64,000 nucleotides of DNA from Chlorops oryzae (lineage: Eukaryota > Arthropoda > Insecta > Diptera > Chloropidae): the NCBI GenBank assembly GCA_020466095.1, contig CM035808.1, positions 17,711,853 through 17,775,852 of the forward strand, written 5' to 3'. A program made the position numbers and the translations under genes. Shown here piece after piece: positions 1 through 10,833 of this stretch. Within the stretch, counting starts at the first letter, position 1. Every line of letters begins with the position of its first letter. The notes beneath the pieces were generated by a model. The model saw only the letters and a list, made by a program, of their open reading frames with translations. It searched no databases and was not told where the DNA came from.

Positions 1-668
1 ACGGTCCAATTGTTGACAGTAGAGTTCCGAGTTAAGAGTTTTGCCGTATGGGAGCAGCTCATAGTAGATAATTCCCTGCCAATCCCACCAAACACACAGC
101 AAAACCTTCCTGGCCGTCAATCCTGGCTTGGCCACCGTTTCCGCCGGTTCACCGTGTTTCGACCACGACCGTTTTCGCTTGACGTTGTCGTAAGTGACCC
201 ACTTTTCATCACCAGTCACCAACCGCTTCAGAAATGGGTCGATTTTGTTGCGGTTCAGCAGCGATTCGCAGATGGAAATTCGGTCTTTGAGGTTTTTTTT
301 GCGTTAACTCGTGTGGCACCCATACATCGAGCTTCTTTGTGTATCCAGCCTTATTCAAATGGTTCCAAACGGTTTTTTTGTGCAATCTTTAGCTCTTTTG
401 CAATCGAAACAGTGCTAACATGACGGTCGGACTCGATAATTTCCATGATTTTATCGACATTTTCGACAATTGGACTTCCAGTGCGTGGTGCATCCTTGAC
501 ATCGAAGTTACCGGAACGGAATCGACGAAACCAAAATTGCGCATGATTGGCTGTTACAGTATCAGGTCCATAAACGCTATTCACATTTTCAGCCGCCTGG
601 CTTGCGTTTTCTCCCTTATCGAAGAAAAACTGTAAAATGTAGCGAATTTTCTCTTTGCTGATGTCCAT
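1..668 (-). pseudogene. mariner transposase, frameshifted and incomplete
   Basis: The reading starts at the same ATG (MDISKEK, 668-666) as the intact copy and matches it through the helix-turn-helix region. It leaves frame at the extra T within 372-378 (running to a stop at 351-353) and would shift again at the T run 293-300. Beyond that the DNA still matches the transposase gene to the window edge. A few substitutions (for example S for R after PRTG) also separate it from copy 2. It is a dead coding sequence; whether the homopolymer changes are real or assembly errors cannot be told here. Confidence 0.9.
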
Positions 669-850
669 CTTTGACAAGCTCTCAAACAAAACTGAATCAA
701 TCAATCAAAAAAGTGTCAAAAAAGCTTTTTTAGTAGGAACTGTCATCTTTCTAATGCCCCCTAGCGGAACACGATCGGACTTATACAACGCGAGATGCAG
801 ATAAATAACGCCATCTATTGGAAAAATAATGGATTTCTTTTTACTACACC
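1..850 (-). mobile_element. mariner (mellifera-type) copy 1, cut by window edge
   Basis: On the minus strand this is the 5' terminal repeat, 5' untranslated part and first two thirds of a mariner element; the 3' part lies left of the window. The 5' end is at 850 and the 33-bp terminal stretch (818-850) matches, apart from a base, the 3' terminal repeat of copy 2 at 2082-2110. The body is almost identical to 862-1676 on the other strand. Two single-base expansions in homopolymers (8 T at 293-300, 7 T at 372-378, against 7 and 6 in copy 2) break the reading frame, so this copy cannot make transposase. Confidence 0.93.
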
Positions 851-861
851 AATTATATTAT

Positions 862-2110
862 TAGATGGCGTTATTTATCTGCATCTCGCGTTGTATAAGT
901 CCGATCGTGTTCCGCTAGGGGGCATTAGAAAGATGACAGTTCCTACTAAAAAAGCTTTTTTGACACTTTTTTGATTGATTGATTCAGTTTTGTTTGAGAG
1001 CTTGTCAAAGATGGACATCAGCAAAGAGAAAATTCGCTACATTTTACAGTTTTTCTTCGATAAGGGAGAAAACGCAAGCCAGGCGGCTGAAAATGTGAAT
1101 AGCGTTTATGGACCTGATACTGTAACAGCCAATCATGCGCAATTTTGGTTTCGTCGATTCCGTTCCGGTAACTTCGATGTCAAGGATGCACCACGCACTG
1201 GAAGGCCAATTGTCGAAAATGTCCATAAAATCATGGAAATTATCAAGTCCGACCGTCATGTTAGCACTGTTTCGATTGCAAAAGAGCTAACGATTGCACA
1301 AAAAACCGTTTGGAACCATTTGAATAAGGCTGGATACACAAAGAAGCTCGATGTATGGGTGCCACACGAGTTAACGCAAAAAAACCTCAAAGACCGAATT
1401 TCCATCTGCGAATCGCTGCTGAACCGCAACAAAATCGACCCATTTCTGAAGCGGTTGGTGACTGGTGATGAAAAGTGGGTCACTTACGACAACGTCAAGC
1501 GAAAACGGTCGTGGTCGAAACACGGTGAACCGGCGGAAACGGTGGCCAAGCCAGGATTGACGGCCAGGAAGGTTTTGCTGTGTGTTTGGTGGGATTGGCA
1601 GGGAATTATCTACTATGAGCTGCTCCCATACGGCAAAACTCTTAACTCGGAACTCTACTGTCAACAATTGGACCGTCTGAAGGAAGCAATCGCCCATAAG
1701 CGGCCAGCTTTGGCCAATAGGAGAGGAATTGTGTTCCATCAGGACAACGCCAGGCCACACACATCGATAGTGACTCGCCAGAAGCTCCGGGAGTTTGGTT
1801 GGGAGGTTCTTCTGCATCCACCTTATAGTCCGGACCTGGCACCAAGTGATTACCATCTGTTCCTGTCCATGGCGAACAATTTTGCTGGTGAAACATTCGC
1901 TTCAAGAGAGGCTTCTGAAATTCGACTGTCTCAATTTTTTGCTAATAGGAACGAGGGCTTCTATGAGAGAGGCATAATGAAATTACCTTTAAAATGGCAA
2001 CAAGTTATCGAACAAAACGGCGCATATTTGACCTAAATCGGATCATTCTAACTATCTTAAATAAAGCCCTCAATTTAATGCAAAAATAATGGACTTCTTT
2101 TTACTACACC
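862..2110 (+). mobile_element. mariner (mellifera-type) copy 2, lacking its 5' terminal repeat
   Basis: A near-complete mariner element. The 3' terminal repeat (2082-2110) ends in CTACACC followed by TA at 2111-2112, as expected for a TA target. On the left the homology to copy 1 begins only at about 862 (TAGATGGCG), so the outer ~33 bp of the 5' terminal repeat are missing and replaced by about 11 bp of AT-rich sequence joining it to copy 1. With one end gone it should not move in cis, although its transposase gene is open throughout. Confidence 0.93.
1011..2036 (+). CDS. mariner transposase, full-length open frame
   Basis: 341 residues, the usual length for mariner transposases (about 345). 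The start is the ATG at 1011 (MDISKEK); the open frame extends 12 codons upstream without another ATG. The N-terminal ~110 residues are the paired helix-turn-helix DNA-binding domain (GxNASQAAENVN, RFRSGNFD). WVPHEL follows at 116-121. Catalytic acidic residues are Asp153 (VTGDEKW), Asp245 (HQDNARPH) and Asp280 (APSDYH); 34 residues separate the last two, the DD34D signature. The YSPDLAP motif is present. No internal stop or frameshift is seen. By family knowledge it would bind the terminal repeats and cut and paste at TA. Substitutions near the C-terminus (LSMANNFAGETF) could affect activity. Being intact next to a frameshifted copy suggests fairly recent activity; function is inferred. Confidence 0.95.
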   Translation: MDISKEKIRYILQFFFDKGENASQAAENVNSVYGPDTVTANHAQFWFRRFRSGNFDVKDAPRTGRPIVENVHKIMEIIKSDRHVSTVSIAKELTIAQKTVWNHLNKAGYTKKLDVWVPHELTQKNLKDRISICESLLNRNKIDPFLKRLVTGDEKWVTYDNVKRKRSWSKHGEPAETVAKPGLTARKVLLCVWWDWQGIIYYELLPYGKTLNSELYCQQLDRLKEAIAHKRPALANRRGIVFHQDNARPHTSIVTRQKLREFGWEVLLHPPYSPDLAPSDYHLFLSMANNFAGETFASREASEIRLSQFFANRNEGFYERGIMKLPLKWQQVIEQNGAYLT

Positions 2111-2149
2111 TAATATGTCTATATCTATCGCGACTCCTTTGGTATGTTA

Positions 2150-2200
2150 CATACTCCGAGCCAAACTTAATATACCCTTTCCTTCGGAAAAGGTATAAAA
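2150..2200. repeat. Helitron (DINE-1-like) hairpin fragment
   Basis: Just after the mariner end, a TATACCC...GGTAT hairpin with CTTTCC/GGAAAAG arms at about 2172-2196 resembles the TATACCCTTGCAGAGGGTAT hairpin of fly DINE-1/INE-1 elements and the hairpin of the Helitron at 56.9 kb here. Only a short piece is recognisable. Confidence 0.4.
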
Positions 2201-4139
2201 AATGCTAATAAGCTGGAAGTGCTTCTCTCGAAATAAATCCACTACAGTGAGAAATGATAGTAGCATAGTTTTATGTGCTTTTAAGCAGGGGAATACTTGA
2301 AAGGTATATAATTTTTATTGGCTAAATGCCCAGTCATGTCATGAACATTTAAGTTCTTTGGATCTTTTCCAATGATTCGAAAATTCCCACCAGACGGACC
2401 CAACGATGTCTACTAAACAACCGAGTCGAAAATCATGGCTTGCGTGTAGAAATCTCCTCGGACGCATCGAGAATACTTAATAGGCGTTAAGTTATTTTAA
2501 ACCAAACGGTTGCGAGTTCTAGGAAGTGACTAGCCTCTAGCATGTCAGCCAAGCTACCTGACTATCATTTTGTATTCTTTATATATCTCTTTGTATATAT
2601 AAGTAAATATATATACTTATATATATATATAGATCTGTGTTGTCGGAAAAGGGTTCATTTGATTTTCAAGCTTACATAATCATAATTTATAGTTGGATAT
2701 TTTATAATCTGAGCATTCATATCTTCCCGTCAATGTAGCTCGCATTTCTGAGACGATTTGTAATACAAATCTCTGGCTGCTGTCGCTTATACCAAATCCT
2801 CACATGAGCCCGCCAATGCAGTCTGTAGCAACCCAAAGAGAAAAAGAATATCTTTTTTTTTATTCGATAATAAACTATCATGATTCATGTGCAGCGAGTA
2901 TAAAAAAAAATGTTCCTGATTTCTCATTTCTTATTTGTTTTTTTTTTTCATCTTCAGAGAAATTACTTCATTTTCTTGCTTTCGTTTTGCTGCTTCTGCT
3001 AGTTTTCTTCTTCGTTAAAGAACGTTAAGCAAAGTAAAACTGTGGATATGCTTGCATCATTACATTTTCCACAGACTTATGAATACCTTTTCTCTATATT
3101 TTTACGCTTAGGTACCTATAAAGTAGAATAAGAAAAGTGCAAGAAAATGTGGAAAAATCGTTTTGATATTAATAACATGGCTTACGTCACGCAATGGTAT
3201 TTGTTATGTCGTGTTGGGCATTAAGAATTTACTGCGTTGACGTTCAGTGATTGTACCTACCTGCTGCGTAAAGAACTATTTTCTCTCATGCGATCATTTA
3301 TTTGTTATATCTGTAAATGAATTGGGTTTGGATGTTGTGTTACAGCGATTGCATGAAGGTTTTTAGTGAAAAAATGTATTTGCTTTACTTATATGATCTT
3401 TGGAGATTTAATTTCCTCTATTGAAACAACACATTCGTGGTACTTTTCAAACTAATTACATGTTAATTTGCATTCTATTTTACAGTAAAATAAATTGTTT
3501 TTAAAATTTAAATTTAAATTTTCCGTGATATTTCGAGCTTTTTTCAATGGAAATTAAACTTTAATACTATGATGGCAGTTGGGTTATGTGAACTCCAATA
3601 ATGCATCAATTTTCAATACGCTCAATTGGACTTACTTTCTTATAAGAATTATAAGTCAATGCTCACCTTATTTGTTACCTTCATTTCCAACTCGTAATCT
3701 TGCCACATTCTTTTATCTTAGAAGTGCTTTGAATTTCGAGTCTTATTGTACATAAGAACCTGAATTGATTATGATTAATAGAGTCTTCATGTCACGCTGA
3801 CACAGAATAAGAATTTATTTCAATCAGCTTAAGGTGAGGGCGTCATTGTCATGCCTGATGTCTTAATGCTTTTCACTCATCCTCTTCCTTAGGTTCCTAT
3901 TGATACACACCCTTGAAATTGAGCAATGAATATTTCATATAAAGTAATGCATTCCTATCAAATGAACATCATCTGTCCTGAGAGATAAAGTGATATTTTT
4001 TTTTTTTACAAGACTCATCCCCGCCTCATGAAGAGCTTCCAAAGATTCCGTAATCAATTGATTTGTTTCGTTTTTCGATTGAGATGATTCCTTTATAATT
4101 TTTAGAGATTCTGAGAAATTTTTGGTCCCATTTTTGTTT

Positions 4140-4510
4140 TATTATTTTTTTTAAGTCTTCATTCATTTATGTATTTATTTATTACTTATTTTTTTATTTA
4201 TGGATTTATTAATTTAATTATTATATGTGTATTTATTTTTTTATTTTTGATTTATTAGTTTTTTATTTATTGATTTATTAATTAATTTTTTATTTATGGA
4301 TTTATTAATTTTTTTATTATTTTTTATTTAGTTATTTAATTATTTTTTTATTTTATTTATTAATTAATTTATCATTTTTTTTAAATCATTTATTTATTTT
4401 TTTATTATTGGATTTATTCATTAAATAAATTTTTTATTTATATGTTTATTTATTTATTTATTTAATTATTAACTTATTTATTTATTTATTTATTTATTTA
4501 TGTATTTTAT
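4140..4510. repeat. AT-rich tract with (TTTA)n-type units
   Basis: About 370 bp of almost pure A/T dominated by TTTA/TTTAT/GATTTATTAA units, ending in an uninterrupted (ATTT)n run near 4480-4500. Degenerate simple-sequence DNA. Confidence 0.85.
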
Positions 4511-5819
4511 TTTTTTATATACATACATACATATATACTTACTTATTTACATATATAATTTTGAATGTTTTTTTTTTCAAAATTAAATTATAAATCACTT
4601 ATACGCCTAATGCCCAGTTTCTAGAGGGCAATCAGCCAATGAATTCACATAAATTTCATTGAATCTTTAATAAATTCCTTTTCAAGGTAAAGGTCTAATT
4701 AGAAAATAATATTGTTAAAAAAAATTAGAAAAAAGCACTGTGCACAAGGAAATGTTTTGAAACTAATAGCATCATAATAATAACCCAAGCGATTGTATCT
4801 CTTCACATTTAAAATGTCAAAATGTGTCACTCAGCAATAAAAATTTTCCATGAATGAATCTGAATATTTTGTGCCGGCCACTAATTTTTTATGACCCTAT
4901 CGCCGGTTGCAATCAAAACTAAATGTGAACATAAGCAGGAAGACTATTTAACAAAAAAAAAAAAAAAAGAGAAAAAGAAAAAAGACATTGTGTTGCATGC
5001 GCCAGCGCACACATCCGGACTATCCCTCAACTTTTTCCGCATAAATAACTTCTGCCGATTTCATGTGGCACAGAACAGAAGCCAACAATGCTGAGTCGGA
5101 GTCTGGTCTGAGTCTGAGTCCCAGTCAGGCACAGCGCCAAAGTAGAAGTGGAAAGTAAAGCAACAGGTTCACATGCATTAAATTTTTACTGCACCATGGA
5201 GCATGCTCCACTTCGAGTACACACTTTTTCATTTTTATTTTTGTTTTTTTTTTCTTTGTTTTGTTATTAAATACATTTACGACGGACGGGAGGGTGACTG
5301 CATCTTTGTAATTTATTGGGATATACACTTTATTCAACTGATTTATGCAGTCACACTGTGAAGTATTCGTAACTGCAAAAAAGAAATTCCATCCAGGCAA
5401 AATGGGTCATTCAATTGCAACACCTCATGTAAGACGAGAACATAAATTTCTCTTATGCTACGATTATGGCTCACAATTACACGTTAGCACATTTTCGAAT
5501 GTCTTATGATATAAAATTATTCTTAAGTATTTCATGAAAGTTTCACTTTATGTGACGGTAGGCATTGAAAATTTAGTTTAACTTATTTCAGAACAAAGAT
5601 CTTATGAAAAGTAAAGGCACGTTTAATCATAACTATCAGTTAGTCTCGACTAAACGATGCTTAGTTTAACTTCAATTAAAATTGTGCTGAGCATATCGAA
5701 TTCGCTGACACATCAAATTAATTATATTACCTCAAGTGTACATACATACATATATAACATATGACATACCGTTAGAGACATAACATGCATTATGTTTTAT
5801 TATTTTCTTATTGTATGAT

Positions 5820-6282
5820 ATGTTATGTTTATGTTATGTTATGTTATGTTATGTATGTTATGTTATGTTATGTTATGTTATTGTATGTTATGTTATGTTA
5901 TAAGTGTATGTTATGTTATGTTATGTTATGTTATGTTATGTTATATTATTTATGTTATTTATGTTATGTTATGTTATTGTTATGTTATGTTATGTTATTT
6001 TATGTTATTTATGTTTATGTTATTATTTATGTTATGTTATGTATTATGTTATGTATTTATTTTATGTTATTATGTTATGTTATTTTTTATGTTTATGTTA
6101 TGTTTTTGTTATGTTATTTGTTTATGTTATGTTTTGTTATGTTTTATGTTATGTTTATATTATTTTATGTTATGTTATGTTATGTTTTGAGAAAACTCAG
6201 TCCTAGTATAACTCAACGTAATATATTTTAGGACGTTATTTAATTTAAGATTTTTTCATGCTATGTTATGTTATGTTATGTT
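5820..6282 (+). repeat. pentanucleotide satellite (ATGTT)n
   Basis: Repeats of ATGTT (TTATG) with occasional interruptions cover 5820-6185, with a further block at 6260-6282 after a short unique gap. All three frames stay open in places because the unit encodes Cys-Tyr-Val-Met-Leu repeats; these are artefacts, not genes. Confidence 0.95.
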
Positions 6283-6540
6283 AGGAAATTCAGTTTTCCG
6301 CACATTATATATTGAGCGCGAATTTCCGCTAAATTTTCCGTATATAAATGTTCCAAACAGATTAAACTTAGGCCACGTTAAGTTAAATTTATCGTGTAAA
6401 CTAGCGATTTATAATTTCTCTAGAATATTCTTAGCAGAGCACCAACGCCAAAATACTGCAAAACTTTTTCGAGCACCCTAAACGGTCGTGTTCACTTATG
6501 TACATATGTATATCTGTATGAATCGAGGTATGTGCATATC

Positions 6541-6567
6541 GTGTGTGTGTGTGTGTGTGTGTGTGTA
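6541..6567 (+). repeat. (GT)n microsatellite
   Basis: About 13 uninterrupted GT units between CATATC and AGCATAG. Confidence 0.9.
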
Positions 6568-7824
6568 GCATAGAACTAAATAGCTTCAAGCTCAAAATTC
6601 CAGTGCATCATGAATGCTATGTGCAGGCGTAAACAGAATCTTCTCAAGCGTAAAGCAGCAAAGATTACAATGAGCAAGTGCACTCCTGTTGAATCGGCGA
6701 TTGCGTTACCGAACCACTCACTAGCACTATACCATGCGAGAATCCGTGAATTTGAGAGTCTATGTATATTGAATAGAACGCTGGGACAAAAACCTCTGCG
6801 GACTCGGAGGCAATTGCGGTTTGAACTAACCTCGTTGTGTACTTACTCCACGCTGTAATTTGTGAGCGACGAGCATTGAAACTAACGAAAATTGCTCCGA
6901 AAATTGTTCGGAAAATTGAAAGTTTCCAGGAATGCGGCAGCGCACGGAAAGTACCTATGATAAGAAGAGGAGCGTTGCGAGAGGGCGACGGGAGAGGGAG
7001 ACTTATCGGTACGTCTACCGGAAAAGGGTGGCTTATTTCGGTTTGGTGATTTTGATTTCTTTGCAGCTATAATTAGCATGCTCATTCGATGCGCTCCGAA
7101 ATACATACTTACATACTTATATACATATGAACATACTTTGGCAGGTACATACCTAGCGACAACAAAATTTAAATAATTTTTTCCCCCCGAAAGGAAGCTA
7201 CTTTCGTAAAAATTCAAATGACGCATCAATTTTATGTTGCACCTGTTGTTCTCTCGCCCTTGTCGTTAGTTCTTCTGCTTTGTTCCTTCTTTTAAGTCTT
7301 TAAATTCGCTTAAGCTGCTCGAATTCGACCCTCGCTTTATTCTAGTTTTCGTTTGTCTTTTGCAAGCGAAGTTTTTAGCGACTTAAGGCAGAAATTGCAA
7401 AAGTTCTTTTGCAACATAAGAAAATTTATGTCACGAAGTTCCTTGGATCCGAACATGACAGGTGCAACGTTGCATAACGCATTCGCGTTCATGTTTCGCT
7501 AGCACAGAGGCTGAACTTCAGAAGACAATGTTTTAAAATTTTTTTTTTTTTTTTGTTTGCTTTCAAAGGAAGCATTAATGGATGTTTCTTGTAGCAACTG
7601 CAAAACGCGATCGTTTAATTTCGCATGGAATTTTTTTCTTTTTTTTTAAATAAATTTTATTTTAAGTATTTTTTTTTTTTTAACTTAAAACATATTGAAT
7701 TTAAAATAAAGATTGACGAACTTATATTAGGGAAGGATTTCATAAGGCAAAAGTTTATGAATTTCCATATTTACGGAGGTAAAAGAGATTGGTTCTTTGC
7801 AACTTAAAAGTCCTCAATGGCTGG

Positions 7825-7978
7825 TATGCATAAAGATGAGATCAGACTCTTTTCTCGAGTTTTTGAGCAATTTATTAGTTTGCTATGCTAGAAGAATAAT
7901 TGACCTATGAGTTTCAAGTTAGGTATTGAAGCTTTATCTAGATTGACTCAATTCAGAGATACATCGCATTTTTATGCG
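7825..7978 (+). mobile_element. small MITE, copy 1 (TATGCATAAA ends)
   Basis: About 155 bp whose ends are imperfect inverted repeats (TGCATAAAGATGAGAT on the left, a TTTTTATGC end on the right). A clearly homologous copy lies in inverted orientation at 37584-37742, with shared interior text such as AGAATAATTGA and CTATGAGTTTCAA. Two copies with matching edges support a mobile repeat family. Confidence 0.75.
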
Positions 7979-10223
7979 ACCAATGATCTGAGTTCCTTCA
8001 ACCGATTCGAGTGACCCATGCTAATAAAATGCAATATGCCATAGAAATAGAACTCTTTTAAGCTTCTAGTTTGTGAGATTTTAAACATTTAAGCCTTTTT
8101 AAATGTTGTTAATTTAAACGAATATTTCATGTACCATGCGAGAAAAAAGTTTTAAGAACTTCTAATAAAAGGAGCTTTCAAATATATCGTCTTCAGTTTT
8201 ATGGAATAACATAAATTTTGAACACTTTACAAATAGAAAATGTTACAAGCATCCAAATTGATCTAAATTGTAATGATTTCATAGAAAAAATAGTGCAAGT
8301 AATAGTTTTAAAAAATATATAGGCCAAACAAAGTCCCTTTTGAATTGATTCCTTTCTAAAATGAGTAAGTTTAGGTCTAAAAATCATTTAAGCTGGGGAT
8401 AAATTTAAAGGGGTTTTTAGAAGACTGTGTGAATTGTCTAACAGTTTTCTTGTCTCTCTCTTTCAGCTTAAATTGAAACAATAGATTTTTATGAATAGCA
8501 AAAAATATGAATAAGTTTTAAAGTAAGTAAGGTTGAAATTTTTCATCGAATGGTTTTTTTTTTATTGATTTACTCACAAAGTTAAGCGACGGAACAAAAC
8601 CGATTGACCCAAGGCATTAGCAAAATGTTATTTTTTTTCTCTTAATATTTCATAAGAAATCAGTGGCTCTTTCTTGTAGGTGCTGTTGCGGTGTCATTGT
8701 TCTGCACTTTAGTTAAGAAAGTAAGGGGAAAAAGAACATAAAAAAGAAAAAAATTGGACGCCATGGCTAATGGGCTTTTTATCAGTCTAACAAATGACTT
8801 TTTTATTCTTTAAAGTGCTGGAACATGAGAGGAATACATCTTCAAACCATCTCGTTCGTTCGTATATATGTATGTATGTATGTACATGCTTCAAAGTTCC
8901 TACAAAATTTCCATACTCAAATCGAACTCACGTGTTCGACCTGGGCCTGTGATAACCTTAATGTATAAATCGCGGTGAAATGCTTTCAAGCTTACCAGGT
9001 TCAATGCACTTCGATTTACATGGAAATTGATGTTGAAGTCTCTGAAAAATGCACTCAAGATAGAAGGAAGACAAAAAGCGAAAAACGAAATGAAAGTGCA
9101 CAACAAAAAAGACTTCCTCAAACGAAGAAATTACCTTTTGCTCTTCTCTCATTTTTCCTTTTTCATAAATGCCACAATTTTAGTCTAGTGTTAAGCTCAA
9201 ATGCCCAAATTAATTTGATGTCAGTGAAAAGAGCGGTCCAAAAAAAAAAAAAAAAAAAAAAACCAAAAGAAAGGAAAAGCCTCACAGAAGTAATGGATGA
9301 AAAATTACAAAAAATATCAACAACAACAAAATTGTTTTTTTGTGACTTTGAACTTGACTTTCCGGCATTTCCACGTTTGTATTTTGAAATTCAAGTCCAT
9401 CGTGCAAGGCTTTTTGTTGAAGATAACAAACACCACAACGAATCGCTCACGTTCTTTGTGTTTTCTCGCATGAAATAATAATTTCACAGTCCCATTGTCT
9501 TGTCGCTGCATACGCCAATGTATTGATCTGGCTTGCGAGTTTGGGTACATTTTTGTTTGTTTTCTTTTTGTTCGTCTTTTCTCCGATTCTGTAATGGTTT
9601 CTTGATGATTCATATTCGTGCAAGACTCATTGAAATGCTCATTTCGGTGCTTTTTTCATGCACAGTTCAGGAATGTCTGTCTTCAGGCGCTCAAATGGCG
9701 CTCCTCGTTATTGGAATATGCAAATTTTACTGGCACATAATATCATTTTAAATGGTTTCGGATGCTATCCACTGATGGGTCGAACGGCAATTTCGCATGA
9801 AAGAGAACGTTTGACTGCGATTGTTGAGCTTCTTTTGCGGGGCTTTCAACTCAAATTACATACATATATGGGAAAATAAGAGAAAAAAAATGGACAATTT
9901 CAATGAATTGGACTTTACGTGGGCTTACTTCGGTTTTGAGTGAATGTTTGTCTAATATTTGAATGAAATAAATGTTGAAATAAAAATCGTCTAATGGTAG
10001 GTACCTATAGAATTACTTGGTAAGTCATTACTCCAACGTTTTCAAAAAAAAAAAAAAAATACGATTCATGAAATTGTTGAAACCAAAATTGAACATGCAG
10101 AAAGTTCAGTTATTTCGCTCAATTAAAACAGGATTTCTTGGCGTGCTCGAAACCAAAATCTATTAAATCTGAATAAGGATTAAGAACACTATGATAGTCC
10201 AACAATCTGACTGACTTCAATCA

Positions 10224-10833
10224 AACGGTTTCCTCCTGTTTCGGCCACGGGGAATCGAATTGCATCATTAGTTTTTCGAATTATAGTTACGGTTTCATAT
10301 AAAATTTTTCATTCAAGTTTTTTACTCCAGTTTTTGTCGCATATCCTGTGTATGAGTTGATGTTTGATATTCTAAGCTAACATAAAAGCGTTCTTTGAGA
10401 TATGCCAAGTAATTCTTTCCAAAACACCGTCGTGATAAAATGTCGCATTAGCAAGTTATAACCGATTAAAACTGATAAAAAATCATAAAATTTTTGTTAA
10501 TATTTTTAATATTTCGTAGCATACTTCAGGGATTTTTCATATAAAAAATAAAAAAATTTTTTTAAATTGTAGATGATTTTTGAGTCTTAAATGGGTATAT
10601 CTCCTTAATTCGGCATTTTATCATAACAGTGTTTTCCGAATAATTACTTGGCATATCTCAGAGTACACTTTGATGTTAGCTTAGAATATCAAAGTTCAAC
10701 TCATACATAGATATGGGCCAAAAAGTGGTCCAAAAAAACGTAAAAAAATTTTTTCCCCATGAAGGCGTACCGATAACTCAAAGAACTAATGATGCAGATC
10801 GATTCCTTGTGCCCGAAATAGGGGGAAACCGTT
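10224..10833. mobile_element. fold-back element with ~230-bp inverted arms
   Basis: The left arm (10224 to about 10460) and right arm (about 10605 to 10833) are diverged reverse complements. Outer ends share AACGGTTTCC and GCATCATTAGTT; inner parts share GATATGCCAAGTAATT. The middle is AT-rich. There is no coding capacity. This is the structure of a fold-back/long-TIR MITE, in the region 5' of or inside sdt. Confidence 0.75.

Larger units (their letters stand above)
1..1676. repeat. long near-perfect palindrome made by two head-to-head mariners
   Basis: Bases 1-817 are the reverse complement of 862-1676, with only two one-base length differences in homopolymers and a few substitutions. The loop is 818-861, consisting of the copy 1 terminal repeat plus ~11 bp. 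Base 1 pairs with base 1676, so the left arm probably continues outside the window to match the rest of copy 2. A transcript across it would fold into a hairpin of at least 800 bp. Confidence 0.93.

Noticed and set aside
1371..1856. 161-codon minus-strand frame over mariner copy 2
   Set aside because: Antisense shadow of the transposase gene, which explains the same DNA far better.
5785..6231. Three overlapping forward frames of up to 148 codons (Cys/Tyr/Val/Met/Leu repeats)
   Set aside because: They are pure translations of the ATGTT satellite.
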